A stretch of 64,000 nt of DNA. Origin: an uncultured bacterium. GTDB taxonomy: Bacteria; Desulfobacterota; Binatia; UBA1149; CAITLU01. The position numbers and the translations under genes are program-made. The notes below the pieces were generated by a model. It saw only the letters and a list, made by a program, of their open reading frames with translations. It had not been told where the DNA came from and did not search any database. Numbering within the stretch: position 1 is the stretch's first letter; each line of letters opens with the position of its first letter. This document shows positions 48,945-58,049 of the stretch, piece by piece. The stretch lies in the NCBI GenBank assembly GCA_903893315.1, contig CAITLU010000012.1:124001-188000 (forward strand), written 5' to 3'.

Positions 48945-50297
48945 ATGAATGACCGCATCCGCACTGCTGCCCTGTTGGCCACCGGCGACGAGATCGTCGG
49001 CGGGCGGACCCTGGATACCAACTCGTTTTACCTGGCAGACAAGCTCGCCGCGCTGGGCATCGACGTGGTTTCGATCATGGCGGTCAGCGACGACGTCGAT
49101 CGGATCGAGAGGGCCTGGAAAATCTCTCTGGCCGCCGCGGATCTGGTCATTTCCACCGGAGGGCTCGGCCCGACCTCCGACGACCTCACCACCGAGACGG
49201 TGGCCAGGGTTGCGGATGCTGAGCTTCGCCTGGACCAACGGCAGGTCGCCCGCATACGCGAGATTTTCGGCAGGCGCGGACGCCCGATGCCTGACAACAA
49301 CCTTCGCCAGGCCATGATTCCGGTCGGAGCCGAAGTGGTCGACAACGCCGATGGCACCGCGCCGGGCTACCGCCTTCGCATCAATACGGCCGAGGGTCGA
49401 CGGCCCTGGGGCGTGGTGCTTCCGGGAGTGCCGAGAGAGATGAAGGCGATGTTCGAGGCCAGCGTTCTGCCCTGGATCGCCGAGTGCACGGATCCGGGGC
49501 GCGTGATCGTGGCCACGACCTTTCAGACTTTCGGCCTTCCCGAATCGGCCCTCGACGAGTTACTGCGCGGCGTGGTGCCGGCCAGCGAGGGCCGTCTGGC
49601 CTTTCGCGCCAGCTTTCCGAAGATCTCGGTGCGCGTCAGCGTTACCGGCGGTCCCGAAGGGGCGGCGTCTCGACTCCAGACTATGGCCGAGGCGGTGCGC
49701 ACTCGCCTGGGCGGCGCGGTCTACGCCGAGGGCGATGCCTCGATGGAACAGATTGTGGGCGAGCTTCTCACCGCGGCCAACAAGTCGCTTGCCACCGCCG
49801 AGTCCTGCACCGGCGGGTTGATCGGCAGTCGCCTTACCGACGTGGCTGGAAGTTCGATCTATTACAGGGGTGGGCTTGTCGCCTACAGCAACGATTTGAA
49901 ACAACGTCTCCTGGGAGTGGACGCGCAAACGCTGCGTACTCATGGAGCCGTGAGCGAAGAGACCGCAAGGGGGATGGCACTCGGTGCTGTCCGTGTCGCA
50001 GCGACCGACATTGCCGTCGCGACCACCGGCATTGCGGGGCCCGGCGGCGGGACCGAAGACAAACCGGTGGGAACCGTCGCCATCGCATTGGCCACGCGTT
50101 CGGGCGGCGATGATTACGAGGTCGACTCGCGCATGTATCGATTCTGGGGAGGTCGCGAGTGGGTCAAGACGCTTACGTCGCAGGTCGCGCTGGATTGGGT
50201 GCGCCGCAGCCTGCTCGGTCTGCCGCCTCTGGAACCCGAAGCACTCTCGCCGCGGCGCCGGGCCGTGAGCGCGGCGCGCGGTGGAGAGATCTCGTGA
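48945..50297 (+). CDS. cinA: CinA-like protein (nicotinamide mononucleotide deamidase with COG1058 domain)
   Basis: A 450-residue two-domain protein. The N-terminal molybdopterin-binding-like domain (1-170; ATGDEIVGGRTLDTNS, STGGLGPTSDDLT) has ADP-ribose pyrophosphatase activity in relatives, and the C-terminal PncC domain (about 285-430; TAESCTGGLIG, TTGIAGPGGGTEDKPVG) deamidates NMN for NAD recycling. The ATG at 48945 is preceded by AAAAGGCGAA. The order cinA-recA is conserved widely. A disordered tail of about 20 residues ends the protein. Confidence 0.95.
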   Translation: MNDRIRTAALLATGDEIVGGRTLDTNSFYLADKLAALGIDVVSIMAVSDDVDRIERAWKISLAAADLVISTGGLGPTSDDLTTETVARVADAELRLDQRQVARIREIFGRRGRPMPDNNLRQAMIPVGAEVVDNADGTAPGYRLRINTAEGRRPWGVVLPGVPREMKAMFEASVLPWIAECTDPGRVIVATTFQTFGLPESALDELLRGVVPASEGRLAFRASFPKISVRVSVTGGPEGAASRLQTMAEAVRTRLGGAVYAEGDASMEQIVGELLTAANKSLATAESCTGGLIGSRLTDVAGSSIYYRGGLVAYSNDLKQRLLGVDAQTLRTHGAVSEETARGMALGAVRVAATDIAVATTGIAGPGGGTEDKPVGTVAIALATRSGGDDYEVDSRMYRFWGGREWVKTLTSQVALDWVRRSLLGLPPLEPEALSPRRRAVSAARGGEIS

Positions 50298-50348
50298 GCG
50301 GCGCTTGCATCGACGCGACGGCGGTCGTGGCGCCATTGCAGTAGAGAA

Positions 50349-50369
50349 AGAACGATAGACGACGGTTCT
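50349..50369. promoter_or_regulatory. Inverted repeat upstream of recA, candidate SOS operator
   Basis: AGAAC and GTTCT (50349-50353 and 50365-50369) form a perfect inverted repeat separated by 11 bases, 36 bases before the recA ATG. GAAC/GTTC half-sites are used by LexA in several phyla, though usually with a shorter spacer. No second copy is seen in front of lexA. Confidence 0.25.
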
Positions 50370-50404
50370 CGCGCGAAGCGCAGGGACGAGGAAGGAGACG
50401 GAAG

Positions 50405-51511
50405 ATGTCGACGGAAGAAAAGAAGAAGGCTTTGGACTTGGCGGTTACGCAGATCGAGAAGCAGTTCGGCAAGGGCTCGCTGATGCGGCTCGGTTCCGAC
50501 GAACATCTGCCGGACGTGGAAGTTGTGTCTACCGGATCGCTCGGTGTCGACGTGGCCCTCGGAGTAGGAGGCCTGCCCTGCGGTCGCGTTGTCGAGATCT
50601 ACGGACCGGAGTCATCGGGCAAGACGACGCTGGCCCTGGAGGCGATCGCGCAGGCCCAGCGCAAGGGCGGCATCGCCGCCTTCATAGATGCCGAGCACGC
50701 TCTGGACATCAACTACGCGCGCAAGCTCGGCGTCCGCACCAGTGAGTTGCTTATCTCTCAGCCCGACAACGGCGAGCAAGCCCTGGAGATCACCGAAACC
50801 CTGGTGCGCAGCGGAGCGATCGACATTCTGGTGATCGACTCCGTCGCGGCCCTGGTTCCGCGCGCCGAAATCGAAGGCGAAATGGGCGAGCCCCAGATGG
50901 GCCTTCAGGCCCGCTTGATGTCGCAGGCTCTGCGCAAGCTCACCGGCACCATCTCGCGCAGCAACTGCATCGTCGTCTTCATCAACCAGATCCGCATGAA
51001 GATCGGCGTCATGTTCGGCAATCCCGAAACCACCACTGGCGGTAACGCGCTCAAGTTTTATGCGTCGGTGCGTCTGGACATCCGCCGCATCGCTTCTCTC
51101 AAGCAGGGAGACCAGGTGATAGGCAACCGCACTCGCGTGCGCGTGGTCAAGAACAAGGTGGCCCCGCCGTTCCGCGAAGCCGAATTCGACATCCTTTACG
51201 GCGTGGGCATCAGCAAGGAGGGCGAACTGCTCGACCTCGGTTCCGAGATGGGCGTGGTTGAGAAGAGCGGCGCCTGGTATTCATACGGCGGTGAGCGAGT
51301 CGGTCAGGGACGCGACAACGCCTGTGAGTTCCTGCGCGAACATCATGACATCGCGACCCAGATCGAGTTCAAGCTGCGCGAGGCCCTTGGCCTGCCGTCC
51401 ACCGCCCCTGTTCTGAAGGTGGTCGAAGGTGGTGCCGGCGAGCCCAGAGTCGTGGGTGAGAGCGCGGATGGCAAAGAGGCCAAGGCCGCCAAGAAGGCGA
51501 GCGCGAAGTAG
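50405..51511 (+). CDS. recA: Recombinase RecA
   Basis: Strand-exchange ATPase for homologous repair, and co-protease for LexA cleavage. 368 residues. Walker A GPESSGKT, the MAW-like Walker B region [16 protein letters not shown]1/L2 loops around [17 protein letters not shown] and [18 protein letters not shown] are all present. GGAAGGAGACGGAAG precedes the ATG. Followed by recX after 26 bases. Confidence 0.98.
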   Translation: MSTEEKKKALDLAVTQIEKQFGKGSLMRLGSDEHLPDVEVVSTGSLGVDVALGVGGLPCGRVVEIYGPESSGKTTLALEAIAQAQRKGGIAAFIDAEHALDINYARKLGVRTSELLISQPDNGEQALEITETLVRSGAIDILVIDSVAALVPRAEIEGEMGEPQMGLQARLMSQALRKLTGTISRSNCIVVFINQIRMKIGVMFGNPETTTGGNALKFYASVRLDIRRIASLKQGDQVIGNRTRVRVVKNKVAPPFREAEFDILYGVGISKEGELLDLGSEMGVVEKSGAWYSYGGERVGQGRDNACEFLREHHDIATQIEFKLREALGLPSTAPVLKVVEGGAGEPRVVGESADGKEAKAAKKASAK

Positions 51512-51537
51512 CTGAAAGGGCGGGTAGAGAGGGTGTC

Positions 51538-52143
51538 ATGGTAGCCGGCTCTCCTGGTGATCCGGGAGGGCCGGCGTTGCGCAGCAAACGGGGCGCAACT
51601 CCGCGGTGCGGGCCAGGCGGCGGTGGCGGTGAAAAAGGCGAGAAGGGCGGCGCGACGGCGCTCGACTCGGCCTTTCGTATGCTGGCGCGGCGTTCCTACA
51701 CGGAAGCTGAGTTGCGCTCCCGACTGGAGCGGACCTGGGATTCGCCGTCGGTTACGGCGGCGCTCTCGAGACTGGCGGAACTGCGTTTGATCGACGACCC
51801 GGCCTGGGCTGAACGCTTCGCCGTCGACCGGTTCGAGCGCGCCGGTCGTGGGCGTCATCGGATACTTTCCGAGCTGGTCGCCCGTGGCATCGACGCCGAA
51901 CTTGCGGCGGCGGTGGTCGGTCGTGTGATCGATCCGGCGCGGGAACGCGAGTACGCACGAATTCAGCTGGCGAGTCTGTTGGGCCACCGGACCGGACGGA
52001 CCGGACTGACCGAACGGATCGACCGCGGCGAAGGAGCCGCAACGGGTGATGCTGGTGAGCGCGAACTTGCCGCCGCATTTCGCCGTCTGGTCGCGCGCGG
52101 CTTCCCGGCTGGGCTGATACGTGACTTGCTGGGCGGTTCCTAG
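51538..52143 (+). CDS. recX: Regulatory protein RecX
   Basis: A 201-residue RecX that limits RecA filaments. The helical repeats are visible (AFRMLARRSYTEAELRSRLE; LRLIDDPAWAERFAVDRFE; RGRHRILSELVARGIDAELA). The first 40 residues are Gly/Pro-rich low complexity, so a later start is possible, but GAGGG near the ATG at 51538 supports the long form. Confidence 0.9.
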   Translation: MVAGSPGDPGGPALRSKRGATPRCGPGGGGGEKGEKGGATALDSAFRMLARRSYTEAELRSRLERTWDSPSVTAALSRLAELRLIDDPAWAERFAVDRFERAGRGRHRILSELVARGIDAELAAAVVGRVIDPAREREYARIQLASLLGHRTGRTGLTERIDRGEGAATGDAGERELAAAFRRLVARGFPAGLIRDLLGGS

Positions 52144-52159
52144 TACATCCCGCGCCTGA

Positions 52160-54856
52160 ATGAAGGGAGCAGAAGTCCGCAAGAGCTTTCTCGATTTCTT
52201 CGCGTCCAAGAACCACCTGATCGTGCCGAGCGCTCCTATCGTCCCCATCGGCGATCCGACGCTCATGTTCACGAACGCCGGCATGGTGCAGTTCAAGGAC
52301 GTGTTCCTCGGACTGGCCGAGGCGCCGGCGCCGCGCGTGGCGGACAGCCAGAAGTGTCTGCGCATCTCGGGCAAGCACAACGACCTGGAAGACGTCGGCC
52401 GGGATACCTACCACCACACCCTTTTCGAGATGCTCGGCAACTGGTCCTTCGGGGACTACTACAAGCACGAAGCCATTGAATGGGCCTGGGAGCTTCTGAC
52501 CGGCGTGTGGGGTCTGCCCAAGGACAAGCTCTACGCCACCGTCTATCGCACCGACGACGAGGCCGAGACCCTCTGGAAGAAAATTACCGATATCGCTCCT
52601 GAGCGCGTCCGCCGCTTCGACGAGAAAGACAACTTTTGGGAGATGGGCGATACCGGCCCCTGCGGTCCCTGTTCCGAGATCCACATCGATCGCGGCCCGG
52701 CGGCCTGCGACATGCGCCACGTTCGGGGCCACGTCTGTGACGTCAACGTCGGTTGCGCGCGCTTCATGGAGTTGTGGAACCTCGTATTCATCCAGTACAG
52801 CCGTGACGAGCGCGGACGCCTCCACGAGCTGCCGGCCAAACACGTCGACACCGGCATGGGGCTGGAGCGAGTAGCCTCGGTGCTCGAAAAGGTCGAGACC
52901 AATTACGACGGTTCTCTGCTGAGGTCGCTGATTTCGGCGGCGGAGCGCCTCTCGGGAGGCCGTTACGGGGCGGACGCCGACAAGGACATCTCCTACCGCG
53001 TGCTGGCGGATCACAGCCGGGCGGTCTCGTTCATGATCTGCGACGGCATCGAACCCGGCAACGAAGGCCGCGGCTACGTCCTTCGGCGTTTGCTGCGGCG
53101 TGCGGCCCGTCACGGCAAGAACCTCGGGCTTGGCGACGCGTTTCTCTACAAGATCTGCGACGCGGTGATCGAGACCATGGGCGATGCCTATGCGGAACTC
53201 GGCGCCCAGCGTGAGAAGTTGCTGTCCGTCGTGCGCGACGAAGAAGAACGGTTCTCGGTTACGCTCGATCGCGGCCTGGTACACCTCGAGAGCGAGGTCG
53301 CCAGGTTCTCGACTACGGGCGACGCGGGCGAGGCCGGCGACAAGCAGGGCGGTGCGGCGATTGCGCCCGCTGCGGGCATCAAACTGCCCGGCGACGTGGC
53401 CTTCCGTCTGTACGATACCTACGGCTTTCCGCTCGACATGACCGAAGACATCCTGCGCTCGCGCGGCATGACGGTGGACCGCGAAGGGTTCGAGGCGGCT
53501 CTGGAGGAACAACGCGAACGCGCTCGGGGTGCGCAGTCGGCGCGCGGAGGTCAGCGCGACTACACGCTGCTGGTTGCGGCCGCGCGCGGGCGTGGAGTCG
53601 AATTTGTCGGTCCGTTCGCGACCGCGGAGCGTTCACAGATCACCGCGTTGAGCAGCGGTGGGCAGTTGCTCGACGGTCTGGCCGAGGGCCAGGAAGGCGA
53701 ACTCACCACGGCGCTGACGCCCTTCTACGGAGAATCGGGAGGTCAGGTCGGCGACACCGGCGTGATCGAAGCCTCAGACGGTTCGCGAGCGGTGGTGCTC
53801 GACACGCAGAAGCCTGCTCCCGACATCATAGTGCACGTGGTGCGTGTCGAGCGCGGACGTATTCAGGTCGGCCAGCAGGTCGAACTTCGCATCGACGCTG
53901 ATCGCCGCCAGGCCATCCGTCTCAACCATTCGGCGACCCATCTGCTGCACGCAGCGCTGCGTCACCACCTCGGCAGCAGCGTCCACCAGCACGGTTCTCT
54001 GGTCGATGCCGGGCGGCTCCGTTTCGACTTCAACAACTCCGGGCCGGTGGCGGATGAAATGCTCGCCGATGTCGAGACCGAGGTGAACGGGGCGATCCGC
54101 GCCAATCTCGAAGTGTCGGTCACCGAAACGCCGTATGACGACGCGATTGTCGCCGGGGCGATGGCGTTCTTCGGCGACAAATACGGAGACATCGTGCGTG
54201 TCGTCAAGATGGGCGACTACTCGATCGAACTGTGCGGCGGTACCCACGTCGCGCGTACCGGTGATATCGGGTTGCTGCGCATCACTTCGGAGAGCGGGGT
54301 TGCTGCCGGAGTTCGCCGCATGGAAGCGACCACCGGCGGCGCGGCGCTGGCGCTGGTTCAGCGCCGTGACGACATCCTGCACGAGATCGCGCTACTGCTG
54401 CGCATCCGCGAAGAAGACGCGGTGGGCCGTATCGAAAAACTGCTGGCTGAGCAGCGCGAACTCGAAAAGAAACTTTTGCGCGCCGCCCAGGGGCAATCAC
54501 GTGACCGGGTTTCCGAACTTGGCGCCACCGCTCGGACGTTGCGCTCCGGCAAGGCCATCGTCGCGCGGGTTGAAGGCGTGGAGCCGAAGGACCTGCGTTC
54601 GCTGTCCGACCGCCTGCGCGAAATTATCGGCTCCGGAGTAGTGGTACTGGTAGCGCAGGATGATTCCGCGGTTTCGGTGCTGGTAGCGGTGACCGCCGAT
54701 CTGACCTCGGCTTACAGTGCCGGCGACATCATCCGTCACCTCACGCCGTTGATCGACGGGCGCGGCGGCGGCAAGGCCGACTTCGCGCAGGCCGGCGGAA
54801 AGAACCCGGCGGGTATCGCGGCCCTCCTGGAGAAAGCCAACGAAATCATCCGCTAG
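52160..54856 (+). CDS. alaS: Alanyl-tRNA synthetase
   Basis: Charges tRNA-Ala; 898 residues. Class II catalytic domain at the N-terminus (VRKSFLDFFASKNH, MLGNWSFGDYYKHEA), tRNA-binding domain, editing domain with the zinc motifs NHSATHLLH and CGGTHVARTGDIG, and the C-terminal oligomerisation domain. It starts 17 bases after recX, which matches the recA-recX-alaS order of many bacteria. Confidence 0.98.
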   Translation: MKGAEVRKSFLDFFASKNHLIVPSAPIVPIGDPTLMFTNAGMVQFKDVFLGLAEAPAPRVADSQKCLRISGKHNDLEDVGRDTYHHTLFEMLGNWSFGDYYKHEAIEWAWELLTGVWGLPKDKLYATVYRTDDEAETLWKKITDIAPERVRRFDEKDNFWEMGDTGPCGPCSEIHIDRGPAACDMRHVRGHVCDVNVGCARFMELWNLVFIQYSRDERGRLHELPAKHVDTGMGLERVASVLEKVETNYDGSLLRSLISAAERLSGGRYGADADKDISYRVLADHSRAVSFMICDGIEPGNEGRGYVLRRLLRRAARHGKNLGLGDAFLYKICDAVIETMGDAYAELGAQREKLLSVVRDEEERFSVTLDRGLVHLESEVARFSTTGDAGEAGDKQGGAAIAPAAGIKLPGDVAFRLYDTYGFPLDMTEDILRSRGMTVDREGFEAALEEQRERARGAQSARGGQRDYTLLVAAARGRGVEFVGPFATAERSQITALSSGGQLLDGLAEGQEGELTTALTPFYGESGGQVGDTGVIEASDGSRAVVLDTQKPAPDIIVHVVRVERGRIQVGQQVELRIDADRRQAIRLNHSATHLLHAALRHHLGSSVHQHGSLVDAGRLRFDFNNSGPVADEMLADVETEVNGAIRANLEVSVTETPYDDAIVAGAMAFFGDKYGDIVRVVKMGDYSIELCGGTHVARTGDIGLLRITSESGVAAGVRRMEATTGGAALALVQRRDDILHEIALLLRIREEDAVGRIEKLLAEQRELEKKLLRAAQGQSRDRVSELGATARTLRSGKAIVARVEGVEPKDLRSLSDRLREIIGSGVVVLVAQDDSAVSVLVAVTADLTSAYSAGDIIRHLTPLIDGRGGGKADFAQAGGKNPAGIAALLEKANEIIR

Positions 54857-54881
54857 TCTCGAGTTCGCCGACCCTCGTCGT

Positions 54882-55811
54882 TTGCACGAACTGTTCGGAA
54901 ACCGTGACGAAAACGTGCGTGTGCTCGAAGACGCGCTGAAGGTCAGCGTGGCGATGACCGACGCTGGAGTGTGCATCGAGGGCGACGCGCACGAAGCCGA
55001 ACTTGCCGGTCGCGTGCTGCGCGAACTCTACGGCATCGCCGGTGAGAGCGTCGTGGTGGCTCCTTCCGATGTGTTGCGCGCCATCGAGATTCTCGGTGAG
55101 AGCCGCAGCGCCACTCTTGCGAAAGTGTTTCGCGAGCCCGTCTACGTGTCGGCCCGCGGCAAGGAAATCGCGCCGAAAACCGCCAAGCAGCGCCACTACG
55201 TCGAGGCGATGCGCACCCACGACCTCACTTTCGCGATCGGACCGGCAGGAACCGGCAAAACCTACCTGGCGATGGCGATGGCGGTCGCGGATTTTTTCCG
55301 CGGTCGCTTCTCGCGCATCATCCTCACCAGACCGGCTGTCGAAGCCGGCGAGAAACTCGGCTTTCTTCCAGGGGACCTGGCCGAGAAGGTCAACCCGTAT
55401 CTGCGACCGCTCTATGACGCTCTCCACGACATGGTCAGTCTCGACAAGGCCCAGACAATGCTCGAGCGCGGGACCATTGAGGTCGCGCCGTTGGCCTTCA
55501 TGCGCGGTCGCACCCTCAACAATGCTTTCGTGATACTCGACGAAGCCCAGAACACGACGCGAGAGCAGATGAAAATGTTCCTGACGCGCCTGGGCTTCGA
55601 GTCGAAGGCCGTGGTCACCGGCGACGTCACGCAGGTCGACTTGCCGTCGGAGTCACACTCGGGTCTGAGGGACGCGCGTCAGGTGCTGGCGTCGGTCGAA
55701 GGCATATCCTTCGTGGAATTCGACGACCGCGACGTGGTCCGTCATCCTCTCGTCAAGCAGATCATCGGCGCTTACGAAAAATCCAAGCCTGCGCGTCCCG
55801 CCAGGAGTTGA
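54882..55811 (+). CDS. phoH: PhoH family ATPase (YbeZ-like)
   Basis: A cytosolic P-loop ATPase with Walker A GPAGTGKTYLAM and Walker B AFVILDEAQNTT, 309 residues from the TTG used here. Usually next to ybeY and linked to rRNA maturation. The start is uncertain: in-frame codons just upstream (encoding LEFADPRRL) look like the normal PhoH N-terminus, yet no ATG, GTG or TTG occurs there, and no Shine-Dalgarno sequence precedes the TTG. ybeY follows after 25 bases. Confidence 0.9.
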   Translation: MHELFGNRDENVRVLEDALKVSVAMTDAGVCIEGDAHEAELAGRVLRELYGIAGESVVVAPSDVLRAIEILGESRSATLAKVFREPVYVSARGKEIAPKTAKQRHYVEAMRTHDLTFAIGPAGTGKTYLAMAMAVADFFRGRFSRIILTRPAVEAGEKLGFLPGDLAEKVNPYLRPLYDALHDMVSLDKAQTMLERGTIEVAPLAFMRGRTLNNAFVILDEAQNTTREQMKMFLTRLGFESKAVVTGDVTQVDLPSESHSGLRDARQVLASVEGISFVEFDDRDVVRHPLVKQIIGAYEKSKPARPARS

Positions 55812-55836
55812 GGCGCGCGCCGCTGTCGTAACTCCG

Positions 55837-56382
55837 ATGCCAGCGGAAATAGTCGACGAAACCGGGCTTGCAGCTGCGTGTGCTCCCCGAGCCGAAACGC
55901 GCGAAGAGTCTTCTCAGGAGGCTCTGCCGTCGCCTGGCGCGAATCCGTCCTTGGTGCGTGTCGCCGAGATGGTGATGGATGTCCTGCTCGAAGCGGTCGG
56001 CCGTGCCCGCAGCGAAGTCGTTGTGGTCCTGGTCGGCGACGAGCGGATTCGTGTGCTGAACCTGCTGTGGCGGAGCAAGGACCAGCCGACAGATGTGTTG
56101 TCTTTCTCCCAACTCGAGGGCGAAGATATCGGTGGTGAGGCCGATCTTCTCGGCGACATCGTCGTTTCGGTCGATACGCTGCGGCGTCAGGCCAGAGATG
56201 GTAACTGGAGCGACGAAGAAGAATTGGCGCGTCTTCTGCTTCACGGTCTGCTGCATCTGCTGGGGTACGACCACGAACAACCCGTCGATGAACTCGCGAT
56301 GAAGGTGCAGGAAGGCCGTCTTGCACGGACTCTGTTGGAGCGTGGATTCGGGTGCGCCTGGGAAGAGGACTCGGCATCGTGA
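55837..56382 (+). CDS. ybeY: Endoribonuclease YbeY
   Basis: Single-strand-specific metallo-endoribonuclease in 16S rRNA maturation and ribosome quality control. The zinc motif is HGLLHLLGYDHE (HxxxHxxxxxH). KDQPTDVLSFSQLEGE is diagnostic. At 181 residues it is slightly long owing to an N-terminal extension of about 30 residues. Its stop overlaps the lnt GTG (GTGA). Confidence 0.95.
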   Translation: MPAEIVDETGLAAACAPRAETREESSQEALPSPGANPSLVRVAEMVMDVLLEAVGRARSEVVVVLVGDERIRVLNLLWRSKDQPTDVLSFSQLEGEDIGGEADLLGDIVVSVDTLRRQARDGNWSDEEELARLLLHGLLHLLGYDHEQPVDELAMKVQEGRLARTLLERGFGCAWEEDSAS

Positions 56383-57974
56383 CGAAGGCGAGTTCATCGG
56401 CAAGGCGAGTTGCGGCGTCTCTGGGTTCCGGTGTTGCAATGGCGCTGGCGTTTCCGTGGCTTGAAGCGTGGCCATTGGCCTGGGTTGCCTTGGTTCCGTT
56501 GCTGGTCGTGACGCGCGGCGCCCGGCTCCGCGTTGCCGCGGCTTACGGATGGCTCACCGGCCTGTCGTTTTTCCTGGCTACGCTTTACTGGATCCCCGAC
56601 ACCATCAGCAATTTCACGCGCATCTCGCCGCTGATCGCGGCCGGGCTCTGGGTTCTGATGTCTGCGGTTGCGGCCTACAGCTTCGCGCTGTTTGCGGCGG
56701 TGGTGGAATGGTTAGTTGCGCGCGGCGGCAGTCGTCTGGTGGCCGCGCCGCTGGTGTGGGTGGTCGTCGAATGGATGCGCACCTTCGTGTTCGCCGGCTT
56801 TCCGTGGAACTCGCTCGGTTACTCGCAGATTGAAGCGACTGTCATGGTGCAGGTTGCCGACCTCACCAGTGTCTACGGAATCTCGGCTGCCATCGTGCTC
56901 ACCAATGTGGCGATCGCCGAGGCGTGGTTGCGCAGAGGCAGGCGTGCCGGCAACGGTGCGGCCGCAAGTGCGACGAAAGGCGCGGTCTACTTCCTGGCGA
57001 TCGCGGCCGCGTCTCCGTCGTTGCTCTTCGTCTACGGAACGTTGCGGTTGGCGGATCTGGAGGCCAGGCCTTTCCAGGGTGCGCTGCGTGTCGGGGTGGT
57101 GCAGGGCAACATCGCGCAGGATCGCAAGTGGGACCAGGCGTTCCAGGAGGAAATCCTGGCCAAGTATCTGCGGCTTTCGAGAGATGCGGCTGATGACGGT
57201 GCGCGCCTCATCGTGTGGCCCGAAGCGGCATTGCCCTTCTACTTCCGTTACGACGAGCGTTCGCGGGCTCTGTTCGAGTTCGCGCGCGACCGCCATGTGG
57301 ATCTGCTCGTCGGTGCGCCGGGCTACCAGATCGGCGACGACGGCAAACCACAGGCCTTGAATCAGGCCTGGATGGTGACTTCCGAGGGCGACGTCCAGGG
57401 TCCGTACGACAAGATTCAGCTCGTGCCGTTCGGTGAATACATTCCTCTCCACGGTCTGTTCGGAATGGTAGCGATCGCGGTGGAGTCGGTCGGAGAGTTC
57501 GGCCGCGGGAGCCAGTACACGCTGTTCGAGACCGCTGCGCTGGAGCCCCCGCTGCCGCAGACCGTGACGGTGCGCAGGCCGGCCCGCTTCGGGACCTTGA
57601 TCTGCTACGAAGGCATTTTTCCGGCGCTCACCCGTCAATTTGCGGCTGCCGGCGCCGATTTTCTTGTCAACATCAGCAATGACGCCTGGTATGGAGACAC
57701 CGCTGCGCCTCATCAGCACCTGTCGATGGCTGCGCTCAGGACGGTGGAAAATCGTATGCCGATGGTGCGCTCCACCAACTCCGGAATTTCCGCCTTCATT
57801 ACCGCCGAAGGACGCATGGGCCCGACGACGTCTCTATTCGAGGACGACATCGTGGTCGAGACCATTCTTACCAGACCTACGTGGTCGCTGTATCGCACCT
57901 ACGGCGACGTCTTCGTCTATCTTTGCCTGGCTGCCCTGGCTCTGTTGATGCTCAGACGCTCGCGTCAGGCATGA
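56379..57974 (+). CDS. lnt: Apolipoprotein N-acyltransferase
   Basis: Adds the third acyl chain to lipoproteins in the inner membrane. 531 residues: about eight transmembrane segments in the N-terminal 230 residues and near the C-terminus (YLCLAALALLML), around a nitrilase domain. The catalytic triad is E282 (WPEAALPF), K345 (DKIQLVPFGEYIP) and C409 (GTLICYEGIFP). GTG start coupled to ybeY. Confidence 0.96.
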   Translation: MTKASSSARRVAASLGSGVAMALAFPWLEAWPLAWVALVPLLVVTRGARLRVAAAYGWLTGLSFFLATLYWIPDTISNFTRISPLIAAGLWVLMSAVAAYSFALFAAVVEWLVARGGSRLVAAPLVWVVVEWMRTFVFAGFPWNSLGYSQIEATVMVQVADLTSVYGISAAIVLTNVAIAEAWLRRGRRAGNGAAASATKGAVYFLAIAAASPSLLFVYGTLRLADLEARPFQGALRVGVVQGNIAQDRKWDQAFQEEILAKYLRLSRDAADDGARLIVWPEAALPFYFRYDERSRALFEFARDRHVDLLVGAPGYQIGDDGKPQALNQAWMVTSEGDVQGPYDKIQLVPFGEYIPLHGLFGMVAIAVESVGEFGRGSQYTLFETAALEPPLPQTVTVRRPARFGTLICYEGIFPALTRQFAAAGADFLVNISNDAWYGDTAAPHQHLSMAALRTVENRMPMVRSTNSGISAFITAEGRMGPTTSLFEDDIVVETILTRPTWSLYRTYGDVFVYLCLAALALLMLRRSRQA

Positions 57975-58049
57975 ACTCCGACAAGTCGGCTAACGGTCGG
58001 GCCGGGTGGTGTCGTTGATCCGCCGCCCCTCTCGTGGGATGTTGCGCCT

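Noticed and set aside
51752-53512. A 586-codon open frame on the minus strand opposite recX and alaS
   Set aside because: alaS and recX on the plus strand are certain; the antisense translation is an artefact of codon use.
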